The notes under the pieces: generated by a model
Told to the model about the DNA's origin: nothing
What the model saw: the letters and a program-made list of their open reading frames with translations, nothing else
Database searches by the model: none
Shown here: piece after piece, positions 8,388-16,378 of the stretch
How the letters are laid out: each line of letters starts with the position of its first letter
How positions within the stretch are numbered: position 1 is the stretch's first letter
From: an uncultured Propionibacteriaceae bacterium
GTDB taxonomy: Bacteria > Actinomycetota > Actinomycetes > Propionibacteriales > Propionibacteriaceae
NCBI GenBank assembly: GCA_938012815.1
Contig: CALLVV010000025.1
Span: 1-51,685, forward strand
Direction of reading: 5' to 3'
DNA length: 51,685 bases
Position numbers and translations under genes: made by a program

Positions 8388-8792
8388 TCACCAGACATAG
8401 GCGAGCACTTCGCCGCCCACGGACTTGGCGTTTGCTTGCTTGTCGGTCAGCAGCCCCTGGGACGTGGAGATGATGGCGATACCGAGACCGCCGAGCACCT
8501 TCGGGAGGGCGTTGGCCTTCGCGTAGACGCGCAGACCGGGCTTGCTGATGCGACGGAGCCCTGCGATGGAGCGCTCGCGGGAGTCACCGTACTTGAGGGT
8601 GACCTTGAGCACCTTGCCCACCTGTCCTTCGACCTCGGTCAGCTCGAAGTTCGAGATGTAACCCTCGGCCTTCAGAATCTCCGCGATGCCGACCTTGATC
8701 TTCGACGACGGCATGGACGTCGATTCCTGGTACGCCTGATTGGCGTTACGCAGACGCGTGAGCATGTCTGCGATGGGATCAGTCATTGTCAT
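8388..8792 (-). CDS. rpsH: 30S ribosomal protein S8
   Basis: A 134-residue protein starting MTMTDPIADMLTRLRNANQA and ending with the GGLGIAIISTSQGLLTDKQA segment and GGEVLAYVW. S8 is a primary 16S rRNA binder and in E. coli is the translational repressor of the spc operon. Whether that control exists here is not visible. Confidence 0.97.
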   Translation of the reverse strand: MTMTDPIADMLTRLRNANQAYQESTSMPSSKIKVGIAEILKAEGYISNFELTEVEGQVGKVLKVTLKYGDSRERSIAGLRRISKPGLRVYAKANALPKVLGGLGIAIISTSQGLLTDKQANAKSVGGEVLAYVW

Positions 8793-8883
8793 GGCTGTTT
8801 GGCTTCTTTCTCGCCCCGGTTTCCCTCACTGCTGGGGACCTTTGGCAAATCGAAATTGGAAGTTCTTCTCGTGGCGCTCTGGG

Positions 8884-9069
8884 TCACCAGGACGACTTGG
8901 TCACGCCGGGAAGCTGACCCGCGTGGGCGAGTTCACGCAGGCAGACGCGGCACAGACCGAACTTGCGGTACACCGACTTGGGGCGACCGCAGCGCTTGCA
9001 ACGGGTGTAGGCGCGCACACCGAACTTCGGTTTGCGGGACTGCTTGACCTTGAGTGCTGTCTTAGCCAT
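8884..9069 (-). CDS. rpsN: 30S ribosomal protein S14, type Z (zinc form)
   Basis: A 61-residue protein (MAKTALKVKQSRKPKFGVRA) with two CxxC pairs (CKRC and CRVC) that bind zinc, which makes it the short type Z S14 found in Actinobacteria and Firmicutes. It lies between rplE and rpsH as usual. No cysteine-free paralogue is in the window. Confidence 0.97.
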   Translation of the reverse strand: MAKTALKVKQSRKPKFGVRAYTRCKRCGRPKSVYRKFGLCRVCLRELAHAGQLPGVTKSSW

Positions 9070-9078
9070 GGTTCACGC

Positions 9079-9699
9079 TCACTTCTTCTTCCTGGGCTGG
9101 AACGCGGGGCCGCGGCCGCCCTTGACCGGCTTCGGGTCGTCGACGGCCTTGAAGGGGAAACCGAGGTGCTTCAGCAGTGCACGGCCCTCCTGGTCGTTGG
9201 TGGCCGAGGTCACGAACGTGATGTCCATGCCACGGACGCGGTCGATCTTGTCCTGGTCGATCTCCAAGAACATGACCTGCTCGTTCAACCCGAAGGTGTA
9301 GTTGCCCTTGCCGTCGAACTGGCGGCCGTTGAGGCCACGGAAGTCGCGGATACGGGGCAGGGCCAGGGTCAGCAGCCGGTCGGCGAACTCCCACATGCGA
9401 TTCCCGCGGAGGGTGACGTGACAGCCGATGGGCATGCCCTCGCGCAGCTTGAACTGGGCGATGGACTTGCGAGCCTTGGTGATGGTGGGTTTCTGGCCGG
9501 TGATCACTGTCAGGTCGCGGACGGCGCCGTCGATGATCTTGGAGTCGCGAGCGGCCTCGCCGACGCCCATGTTGACCACAATCTTGGTCAGACCGGGAAT
9601 CTGCATGACGTTGGCGTACTTGAATTCTTCCTGCAGGGCGGGGACGATCTGCTCGCGGTACTTCTTCTTCAGGCGCGGGATCTCGATGTCGTTGCTCAT
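9079..9699 (-). CDS. rplE: 50S ribosomal protein L5
   Basis: A 206-residue protein (MSNDIEIPRLKKKYREQIVP) carrying the IPGLTKIVVNMGVGEA segment, TITKARKSIAQFKLREGMPI and FPEIDQDK-like FLEIDQDKIDRVRGMDITFV. L5 binds 5S rRNA and forms bridge B1b with S13. Its length is some 20 residues above the E. coli form because of a basic C-terminal tail, common in this phylum. Its ATG shares a base with the rplX stop. Confidence 0.97.
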   Translation of the reverse strand: MSNDIEIPRLKKKYREQIVPALQEEFKYANVMQIPGLTKIVVNMGVGEAARDSKIIDGAVRDLTVITGQKPTITKARKSIAQFKLREGMPIGCHVTLRGNRMWEFADRLLTLALPRIRDFRGLNGRQFDGKGNYTFGLNEQVMFLEIDQDKIDRVRGMDITFVTSATNDQEGRALLKHLGFPFKAVDDPKPVKGGRGPAFQPRKKK

Positions 9700-10070
9700 C
9701 AGATCTCCTTCCCGGTCTTCTGGGCGATGCGAACGCTGCGCTGGGCCTGGTACTCGGACCCATCGGAACGCCTCTTGGTGACATCGACACGCTGGTAGCC
9801 GACCCGGGTCACGACTTCCTTGCCGTCAACCTTGGTGACAAGCTGGACGTTCGAGACGTGGATGGGGGCCTCGAAGCTGATGATGCCGCCCTCGATGCGA
9901 CGCCCGTTGGCGCCCTGGGATTCGCGTTTGTGCCGCTTGACGACGTTGACGCCCTCGACGGTCACCTTCTGGGCGCGGGGATCGACGGCGATGATCTCGC
10001 CGGTCTTGCCCTTGTCCTTGCCGGCGATGACCTTGACACGGTCACCCTTCTTCACGTGGAGCGAGTTCAT
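9699..10070 (-). CDS. rplX: 50S ribosomal protein L24
   Basis: A 123-residue protein (MNSLHVKKGDRVKVIAGKDK) with the KOW motif GDRVKVIAGKDKGKTGEIIA near its N-terminus. L24 initiates large-subunit assembly. It starts two bases after the rplN stop, so the genes are in one message. Confidence 0.97.
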   Translation of the reverse strand: MNSLHVKKGDRVKVIAGKDKGKTGEIIAVDPRAQKVTVEGVNVVKRHKRESQGANGRRIEGGIISFEAPIHVSNVQLVTKVDGKEVVTRVGYQRVDVTKRRSDGSEYQAQRSVRIAQKTGKEI

Positions 10071-10071
10071 C

Positions 10072-10440
10072 TCAGATCACCTCCGTGGCGAGCGAAGCGA
10101 TGCGCGTGAACTTCTTCTCGCGCAGTTCCCGGGCCACCGGACCGAAGATGCGGGTGCCGCGGGGCTCCCCGTCGCTCTTCAGGATGACGGCGGCGTTGTC
10201 GTCGAACTTGATGTACGAGCCGTCGCCACGGCGACGCTCCTTGGCTGTACGCACTACGACGGCCTTGACGATTTCGCCCTTCTTGACGTTGCCGCCGGGG
10301 ATTGCGTCCTTGACCGTGGCGACAATGATGTCACCGAGGTAGGCGTAACGACGCTTCGAGCCACCGAGAACGCGGATGCACAAGAGCTCCTTGGCACCAG
10401 TGTTGTCGGCGACCTTGAGTCGCGACTCCTGCTGGATCAT
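10072..10440 (-). CDS. rplN: 50S ribosomal protein L14
   Basis: A 122-residue protein (MIQQESRLKVADNTGAKELL), the standard length, with the GDIIVATVKDAIPGGNVKKG and DGSYIKFDDNAAVI segments. L14 lies at the subunit interface. The ATG at 10440 has an AGGAG-type site (GGAGAACAA). In most Actinobacteria rplN follows rpsQ closely; here an 8-kb block separates them, so rplN is the first gene of its unit and its promoter should lie in 10441-11080. Confidence 0.98.
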   Translation of the reverse strand: MIQQESRLKVADNTGAKELLCIRVLGGSKRRYAYLGDIIVATVKDAIPGGNVKKGEIVKAVVVRTAKERRRGDGSYIKFDDNAAVILKSDGEPRGTRIFGPVARELREKKFTRIASLATEVI

Positions 10441-11080
10441 TTGTTCTCCTCCGTCCGACCGGTTCCCGGGCCCGGGCCTGGTCGGAACTCGCATGATGAA
10501 CCCCCTGGATTTTGCCAGGAGGCGCCCCGGGCCTCGGGCACGGGGTTTCGCCGCCCGAGAGAGGTCCCCACCCGGAAAGCCGGAGGGCACAGACTCAAGG
10601 CAACTTGCAAAGCGTACCCCAAGGGGCCCCGTCAGGCGAAACCGATGCCAGCACCTCCTCAACACCGCCTCAGCGGACTGCCCGGGAGAAGCCGAACCAC
10701 CACGCAGCTTCGATTTTGAGTTCGAAAAATGACTTTCGGAGTTTCTTTTCCGGGGCGCTGAGCGACCGGTAGCGCGTGGTCGGTCATAGTGGAGTTACGG
10801 TGCGCCCCAGGCCGAGCGGAGAGGAGGCTCGCGGAGCCGTTTGAGTATCGGGGTGGCCCGGGGGGTGGGTGAGGCCGCGTCCCAAGATGGAATGCTACGC
10901 GTTTTGTGACCAGTGACGAAAAACAGGTTTAATCGAACACGTGAGGCATGACTCCGTAGTCATGCCAGCACCGAAAATTCAGTGAAAAATTCAATCAGCA
11001 GATCGTCGTGGAGGCCATTGGGAAGTCCTGCCCAGCAGCGCGCCGAGTCTCCCGAGCCACCCGGCGGATCTGTTTTCGCG
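10441..11080. other. Long non-coding gap before rplN
   Basis: About 640 bases between rplN and the PQQ-propeller gene. It must hold the promoter and leader of the rplN-rplO operon. I see a palindrome at 10945-10966, a T-run (minus strand CCTGTTTTTCG) below it, and a possible minus-strand -10 (TAGCAT) without a convincing -35. No open frame here looks like a protein. Confidence 0.5.
10945..10966 (-). terminator. Perfect 9-bp stem-loop downstream of the PQQ gene
   Basis: GGCATGACT (10945-10953), loop CCGT, AGTCATGCC (10958-10966). It lies 115 bases past the stop of the PQQ-propeller gene on the minus strand and is followed, about 18 bases later, by five Ts. It could be a terminator or a protein-binding palindrome. 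Confidence 0.4.
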
Positions 11081-12529
11081 TCACCGCAGCACGGCGAACT
11101 TCTCCTCGCTGCGCAGGATCAGATGTTGGTCTTCCTGCTGGATGTAGGAGTAGCCATCGAAGGCCTGTTTCCACAGCATCTCCGGCTGACCGGGTTTGAT
11201 CGCCACCAGTTGCACGCCCTCGCCCCTGTCGTCGGACGCTATGACGTTTCCATCCGCCGTGCGGAACACCACCCGTCCAAACGCCACCGAGTACTTCTCC
11301 AGCTCGATTTTTCCCGTACCCATGTCGGCGACGCCCACGTACATCTCCTGCGATTCCGCCACCAACACCACCGGTTGTCCCCCGTGATCGAAGATGGTCG
11401 GGTAACCGCTGCCCCAGTTCTGCCCCCACTGCACGTCCCCGGTGCGGGGATCGAGGCGTTCGACCATTTCACTCTGCCGTGAACCGACGAGCAGGGCGTC
11501 CTTGAAGACGTGGAGCGGCCCGCCGGAATCCGGTTTCTGCCAGATCTGGTTGCCTGCCGAGTCGTAGGCGGTCAGGCGAGTGTTGTTGTGCTCGGAGGCG
11601 ACGACGGTCCCACCGATGCGCACGAAACCCGCCGAATCGCTGTACCAGGAAGGTACGCTGCCGTCGGTCAGGGACATGGACTTGAAGCAGCTGACCTCGG
11701 CCCCGAACTCATTGATCCAGCAGAGATCGGCGAATCCGTCGCGTTCCTTGACCATGAACGCGCCCTCCTGCGGTTCGATGGCGAGCTCGATCGCCCACTC
11801 GGCGGCACCCGAGCCCGCGATGTCCGGGATGCGGCTGATCCTCACCTTGCCGACGGCCTCCTCGTCTGGTTCGTAGTGATAGACGGCCCTCGTGTCGCTT
11901 CCCACGATCACCCCGTGTCCCAGGTCGAGCTCACGCACAAATCCCCCATCCGAGGCCCGGTGCACCAGGAACCGGTTCTTCCCGGCCGCATCCGTGACGA
12001 CCAGCCCGAACAGCCCGCCGGGCAGCTTGGTGTTGAACTGGACGCTCGCAGCCCCGACAATCCGCTCACCGATGTCAACCGACCAACGCTCCGAACCGTC
12101 GGCCCAGGCAAGCAGCTTGAGTTGTGTTCCCCCATCGGCCACGTCGGGGGGCAGCAGCAGCCCTTCCGCCACGCCCCCGACGGCCCCGCTCCGGCTCTGA
12201 CCCTCCCATGCGATCCCAGGGGCCTGGTCGAGCCCGGCAACGGGTTTGATCACATCCTCGTTCCCGCTTCCCCGCGAGAGGTACCACCAGGTCCCGAATC
12301 CGGCGGCGGCCATCAGCACGGCTGCCAGCACGAGAATCAGGACCGTTCGTGCCCTGTTCGGGCCACGCGGTGGTCGCGGCTGTTCCGTCTGCCCGGGAAC
12401 CGTTTCACCCGGGGTTCGGGGGGACGCCACGGAATGGTCGACAGGGTGAGGAGCGAGCCCCGACGGCGGCGGAATCATGTCCGGCCCCGGGCCGAGGTGC
12501 CCGTCGGGTGGGGTGTGCTGTTCGCTCAT
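11081..12529 (-). CDS. Membrane-anchored PQQ-like beta-propeller protein
   Basis: A 482-residue protein. Residues 1-60 are a proline-rich cytoplasmic tail (PPDGHLGPGPDMIPPPSGLA and onward), residues about 62-86 form one transmembrane helix (TVLILVLAAVLMAAAGFGTWWYL), and the rest is extracytoplasmic. The outer part repeats short W/G/D beta-strand patterns such as GNQIWQKPD, GDVQWGQNWG and PEMLWKQAF, as in PQQ/quinoprotein-like eight-bladed propellers. There are no residues showing a bound PQQ or an enzyme activity, so a binding or scaffold role is more likely. It is transcribed away from the ferritin gene. Its function is unknown. Confidence 0.75.
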   Translation of the reverse strand: MSEQHTPPDGHLGPGPDMIPPPSGLAPHPVDHSVASPRTPGETVPGQTEQPRPPRGPNRARTVLILVLAAVLMAAAGFGTWWYLSRGSGNEDVIKPVAGLDQAPGIAWEGQSRSGAVGGVAEGLLLPPDVADGGTQLKLLAWADGSERWSVDIGERIVGAASVQFNTKLPGGLFGLVVTDAAGKNRFLVHRASDGGFVRELDLGHGVIVGSDTRAVYHYEPDEEAVGKVRISRIPDIAGSGAAEWAIELAIEPQEGAFMVKERDGFADLCWINEFGAEVSCFKSMSLTDGSVPSWYSDSAGFVRIGGTVVASEHNNTRLTAYDSAGNQIWQKPDSGGPLHVFKDALLVGSRQSEMVERLDPRTGDVQWGQNWGSGYPTIFDHGGQPVVLVAESQEMYVGVADMGTGKIELEKYSVAFGRVVFRTADGNVIASDDRGEGVQLVAIKPGQPEMLWKQAFDGYSYIQQEDQHLILRSEEKFAVLR

Positions 12530-12659
12530 ACAGACTCCTCACTGATCCGGTAGCCCCATTCTTACGCACCCGGGACTGCGCGGAGAAGGGTTTCCGGAAC
12601 CGGTCCCGGATGGCTCCGCCCCATCCGGCGTGCTGTCGTCGTTTTGGTCACGCATCGGT

Positions 12660-12678
12660 TTTCGGTAGCCGAACCTAA
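12660..12678 (+). promoter_or_regulatory. Iron-box-like site (DtxR/IdeR type) before the ferritin gene
   Basis: The 19 bases match the DtxR/IdeR consensus TTAGGTTAGCCTAACCTAA at 15 positions by my count; the right half (AGCCGAACCTAA) differs at one base. The centre includes the inverted repeat TTCGG/CCGAA. It ends about 45 bases before the likely transcription start of the ferritin gene, upstream of the -35 zone. That fits activation by an iron-loaded IdeR, as known for mycobacterial ferritins, rather than repression. Confidence 0.5.
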
Positions 12679-12709
12679 CCAAATCAGTGGTTCCGAGGCT
12701 GTGAGAGGC

Positions 12710-12715
12710 TAGTCT
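12710..12715 (+). promoter_or_regulatory. Ferritin gene -10 box, probably leaderless start
   Basis: TAGTCT is a TAnnnT -10 element. Its end is seven bases before the ATG at 12723, so transcription would start at or next to the start codon. No Shine-Dalgarno is present upstream. The -35 region (around GTGGTT) is poor, in keeping with an activated promoter. Confidence 0.45.
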
Positions 12716-12722
12716 CTCTGGC

Positions 12723-13085
12723 ATGGAACTTACTGGAGAACTCAAGGAAGCATTCAACGCCCAGGTCACCATGGAGCTGCAGGCTGCCGTCGTGTACCGG
12801 CAGCTTTCCATTGACATGGATGCCCTCGACCTGCCCGGCATCGCGGGCTGGTTCAAGGCCCAGTCCGCGGAGGAAGAGGTACACGCGGACAAATTCATCA
12901 CCCACATGCTGGATCGTGACGCCACCCCGCTGATCGGCGCCATCACCACCCAGCCCAAGCACGTCACCACGGTCCTCGAGGCCTTCGAGGCCGCCCTCGC
13001 CCACGAGAAGAAGGCGTCCGAGACCATCCGTGTCATCTACCGCCTCGAGGAGGAACTCGGCGCGCGGGGCACCACAGCAGAGTGA
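12723..13085 (+). CDS. Ferritin-like protein lacking the fourth helix
   Basis: A 120-residue protein (MELTGELKEAFNAQVTMELQ) that follows the bacterial ferritin family through helices A, B and C. Ferroxidase-type residues are visible: Glu18 and Tyr25 in helix A, the E-x2-H pair in SAEEEVHADKF, and the Glu in AHEKKASETIR of helix C. Family members are usually 160-180 residues and continue with a helix D (FLxWF..EQ.EEE); here the frame ends after LGARGTTAE and a strong terminator follows four bases later. No other frame downstream encodes the missing helix. It is either a decayed ferritin or a miniature variant. Iron control is suggested by the site at 12660. Confidence 0.8.
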   Translation: MELTGELKEAFNAQVTMELQAAVVYRQLSIDMDALDLPGIAGWFKAQSAEEEVHADKFITHMLDRDATPLIGAITTQPKHVTTVLEAFEAALAHEKKASETIRVIYRLEEELGARGTTAE

Positions 13086-13088
13086 CCC

Positions 13089-13118
13089 ATAGGTGGGCGG
13101 GGTACCCCGCCCACCTAT
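13089..13118. terminator. Bidirectional terminator, 30-base perfect palindrome
   Basis: ATAGGTGGGCGGGGT is followed directly by its reverse complement. It lies between the convergent ferritin (+) and FtsX-permease (-) genes, four bases after one stop and eight before the other. Confidence 0.8.
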
Positions 13119-13125
13119 CCCTTGC

Positions 13126-15423
13126 TTATTCGGTGATGAGGGCGTAGGCGGAGATGCGTTTGACCCGCGCCGACGCGCCCCAGACCACCAGCGTCCCAAG
13201 CAGGACAACACCGACCGCCACCACCAAAATCATCCACGGCTCGACGCCGAGTTCCACCTTGCGGAACCCCACCCCTGCCAGCAACGCCCCGAAACCAGGC
13301 GCGAGGGCGAACCAGCCGGCAGCCCCTCCGAGAGCTGTGCCGATCAGCAACGGCGGGAGCAGTCCGGCCAGGATCTGGCGACGCAGCTGGCGAGACGTGA
13401 ACCCGAGGGCTTTGAGCACTCCGAAGTCGCGCGCTTGCTGGCGGATCTGGGTGGTGATGACAACCCCGGTGACGAGCGCCGTCGTCGCCACGGTGAGGGT
13501 GACGATGGTCGCGATGAGGCCGAGCATCATGTCCGAGTACGGGCGGCTCTCTGTCTCCATCGCCTGCTTCATGTCTCCGCCCGACCCGCTGGGCGTTAGT
13601 GCCTCAACCTGGCTGCGAAGTTCACCCGACGACTGGCCGGGCCGCCCGAACACCCACAGCCCTGTCGGCCGGTGCTCAGGAACTATGCGTCGGACGCCGT
13701 CGTAGGTCAGGTCCGCAAACATCCCCAGCTGCCGCGATCCCTGCAGCAGCCCAACGACGAGGAAGTCTTGGCTTTGGCCTTGGAAGTCGACTGCAATGGT
13801 GTCGCCGATCCCTGTGCCCGTGAGGTCTGCTACCCGGGGACCGATGGCGATCTCGTTGTCGTGGCGCGGCTCACGGCCCTCGTAAGCTGAAGTGGACAAG
13901 ACGTCGAAGTCCTGAAGCGTTCTGCCTGCGATCTGCCTGCCGGAGATGGTCAGCGTGAGGGAATCGTGGCGGTAGGCCTTCTCGACCCCAGGAAGTTGCC
14001 GTATCTTCTCGAGCGTGGCGTCGACGTCCTCGGGGTGCATGCGTTCGACGGTTACGTCGGCGTAGTCACCGATTAGAAAGTGCGCGAGGTTCGGCTGGAT
14101 CCTGACCATACCGACCGCGAAGCTCGCGAACACCAGCACCAAGGCGAGCACCATCGTTGTGGCGGCGGCGCGGCCGGGATGAACGAGCGAGTGGCCGAGC
14201 CCCAAACGTTCCGGCACCGCTCCCCGGGCGCGGTCGAGCGGGAAGGGCTGAGCTCTGAAGTCGTGGGCCTCGAGGCCGCCCCGCAACGCGACCACCGGGC
14301 TGAGGGAACGCACCCGGAGCGCCGCGAGCCCGGCGGCCAGGGCGATGGGCGCCAGCAGCACGGCGGCGGAGACAAGGCCCGCGAACAGGTTGAGGCCCGG
14401 GCTCCACACAACCGAGCCTTGCTGGGAGAGCTGCCAGCTCAGGGCCGGCAGAACCAGGTAGCTCAGCGCGATCCCGGCTAGCGCGGCCACTGCCCCGCCC
14501 AGGACGTACGGCAGGGCAACGGAGGCGATGATCCGGCCGGTGCGATAGCCGAATGCCTTGAGCGTGCCGATGGCGGTGGAATCCTGCGAGATTGCCTCGG
14601 CTATGAGGGCCCGCAGGACAATGACCACGACGAGCAGCAGGACCGCAGCGAAGGCGAGGAGTGACAGCGCGAACACGCCGGGGCCGAGTCCCCCACCCGT
14701 GCGTAGGAGCGCGACACTGGCCGAGGACAGCTGCACATCCTGGCCAGCGGACGCGCGTACCGCGGCCTCCGTATCGGCCAGGACCTTGTCGGCATCGCCG
14801 TCGGCGGTAACGTTCGCCGAGGTCAAGGTGATCTGGTTCGTCCACCCGGTAACGTCGACGCCCGGGTTGGTGACGAACAGCATGACCCCAAAGGAGCGGC
14901 CGGCGAAGTGGGTGGCCTCGAGGTAGCCCTGGACGTGGAAAGTGTGGTCCTGGCCGTCGGCGCGGATCGTGATCGTTTCGCCCGGGGGATAGTCGGAGGC
15001 GAGTGTGAAGGGGATCACGATGCCGTCGTCGAAGGTTGTCTCGGCGCGCGCGGTAACGCGGTACTGGTTGCGGCTCCAGTCCTGGTCCGGCGTGAACAGG
15101 AACAGACTCGATAGATCAGTGCCGCCGACCTTGACACTCGACCAGCGTCCCCGGAGCCCTTGGATGTCGACCTCCGTCACGCGCTCGTCGGCGCGCAGCG
15201 TCTCGGCGACTGGGCTCCTCGGGAGGGGGTCCAGGATGATCAGATCAGTGGTTCCAAGCTCCTGCGCGCGGCGGTCGAAGTTGGGGTTGTAGTCCGTTGC
15301 AACGATCATCGCCAGGTTCGCTACGGCCGCGGCGAGCAGCGTGAGGATCCCGAGTGTGGCGAGACGGCCCCAGTGCCGTTTGAGGTTGCGGCGGATCAGG
15401 ATGGCGGTCGCCACGCTCACCAC
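13126..15423 (-). CDS. FtsX-family ABC transporter permease (large, two-domain)
   Basis: A 765-residue permease (MVSVATAILIRRNLKRHWGR) with an N-terminal membrane helix, a long extracytoplasmic region (about 40-260), a three-helix FtsX domain (about 260-380), a second extracytoplasmic region, and a C-terminal FtsX domain (about 640-760, IATIVTLTVATTALVTGVVI). This MacB/LolC-like plan is used for mechanotransmission and export of peptides or lipids rather than import. The GTG start at 15423 overlaps the end of the ATPase gene by seven bases. With the ATPase and the two-component genes upstream it forms a likely antimicrobial-peptide sensing or resistance module. The substrate is unknown. Confidence 0.85.
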   Translation of the reverse strand: MVSVATAILIRRNLKRHWGRLATLGILTLLAAAVANLAMIVATDYNPNFDRRAQELGTTDLIILDPLPRSPVAETLRADERVTEVDIQGLRGRWSSVKVGGTDLSSLFLFTPDQDWSRNQYRVTARAETTFDDGIVIPFTLASDYPPGETITIRADGQDHTFHVQGYLEATHFAGRSFGVMLFVTNPGVDVTGWTNQITLTSANVTADGDADKVLADTEAAVRASAGQDVQLSSASVALLRTGGGLGPGVFALSLLAFAAVLLLVVVIVLRALIAEAISQDSTAIGTLKAFGYRTGRIIASVALPYVLGGAVAALAGIALSYLVLPALSWQLSQQGSVVWSPGLNLFAGLVSAAVLLAPIALAAGLAALRVRSLSPVVALRGGLEAHDFRAQPFPLDRARGAVPERLGLGHSLVHPGRAAATTMVLALVLVFASFAVGMVRIQPNLAHFLIGDYADVTVERMHPEDVDATLEKIRQLPGVEKAYRHDSLTLTISGRQIAGRTLQDFDVLSTSAYEGREPRHDNEIAIGPRVADLTGTGIGDTIAVDFQGQSQDFLVVGLLQGSRQLGMFADLTYDGVRRIVPEHRPTGLWVFGRPGQSSGELRSQVEALTPSGSGGDMKQAMETESRPYSDMMLGLIATIVTLTVATTALVTGVVITTQIRQQARDFGVLKALGFTSRQLRRQILAGLLPPLLIGTALGGAAGWFALAPGFGALLAGVGFRKVELGVEPWMILVVAVGVVLLGTLVVWGASARVKRISAYALITE

Positions 15424-16172
15424 CCCATCTCGTCAAGAAAGTGCTGCAGCCTCTCGCGTCTGCCCGAGTCCTTGCGGTCGAAGCGACCGAGTTTGAGGTC
15501 CCCGGCGATCACCCCGTCGCTCAGGTAGAGGATGCGGCTGCCGCGCAGCGCTGACCGAACGTCGTGGGTGACCATGAGGATGCACTGACCGCCGGCATGG
15601 AGATCACTGAGGAGGTCGAGAACGGCGTCGCTTGCCTCGGAGTTCAACTGGCCGGTGGGTTCGTCGGCGAACAGCACCCGCGGCTCGCGGATCAGGGCCC
15701 GGACGATGCCGGCGCGTTGCGCCTCACCGCCGGACAAGGTAGTAGCGGCGGCGACCCGGGTTCGCTCGGGCAGACCGACCCGGTCGAACAGCTCACCGGC
15801 TCGTTCCACGATCTCCCGGCGGCGCCGAGAACCGAGCAGCCCAACCGCCAGGACGTTGTCGCTGACCGACAGCGAGTCGAGGAGATAGACCTGCTGGAAC
15901 ACGAAACCGCAGTGGTCGAGCCGGAACCTTGCCAGTTTGTCTTCGGACATTTTCTCGATGTTCTGGCCGTCGAAAACTATCCGTCCGAGGCTCGGCCGGT
16001 CCATGCCCGACAGGGCGTACAGCAGCGTCGACTTGCCGGCACCGGAGGGCCCCATCACGACCGTGAAGTCAGCACCGTCGATCTCCAGATCGATGTTCTT
16101 CAACACATGGTGCTGCGACCCTTTGCGGGAGAACGTCTTCGACAGCTTCTCGGTGGTGATCAGACTCGCCAT
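15417..16172 (-). CDS. ABC transporter ATP-binding protein (MacB/LolD type)
   Basis: A 251-residue ATPase starting MASLITTEKLSKTFSRKGSQ. Walker A is GPSGAGKST (41-49), the Q-loop is in FVFQQVYLL, the signature is LSGGEAQR, Walker B is VLFADEPTG, and the switch His is in MVTHDVR. It pairs with the FtsX permease that overlaps its 3' end. The ATG at 16172 was chosen because upstream sequence in this frame has no domain homology and holds a candidate operator. Expression is probably controlled by the adjacent two-component system. Confidence 0.92.
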   Translation of the reverse strand: MASLITTEKLSKTFSRKGSQHHVLKNIDLEIDGADFTVVMGPSGAGKSTLLYALSGMDRPSLGRIVFDGQNIEKMSEDKLARFRLDHCGFVFQQVYLLDSLSVSDNVLAVGLLGSRRRREIVERAGELFDRVGLPERTRVAAATTLSGGEAQRAGIVRALIREPRVLFADEPTGQLNSEASDAVLDLLSDLHAGGQCILMVTHDVRSALRGSRILYLSDGVIAGDLKLGRFDRKDSGRRERLQHFLDEMGW

Positions 16173-16199
16173 GTCCTTGACGCTACGGCCCAGGGCCCT

Positions 16200-16230
16200 G
16201 AAAGGTCCTTGCCGATTCCTTAAACCTTTC
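16200..16230 (-). promoter_or_regulatory. Candidate response-regulator operator before the ABC genes
   Basis: On the minus strand two AAGGA words stand exactly 11 bases apart (rc of TCCTT at 16206-16210 and 16217-16221), the spacing at which OmpR-family regulators bind one face of DNA. They lie inside an inverted repeat, GAAAGGT (16200-16206) and ACCTTTC (16224-16230). The block ends 28 bases before the ATPase ATG. Confidence 0.4.
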
Positions 16231-16378
16231 TGAACTGGCGGGCCACCAAGCAATCCCGCGCCGTTTCGTTGATCCGGCACGCGACGCCTCATTCACCTGG
16301 CGCCGCGTATCGGGAATAAGACGAGAAGAGGGCGGGCACCAGGATGCGGCTACGGCAGTAACACCCGGCGCGGATCAG

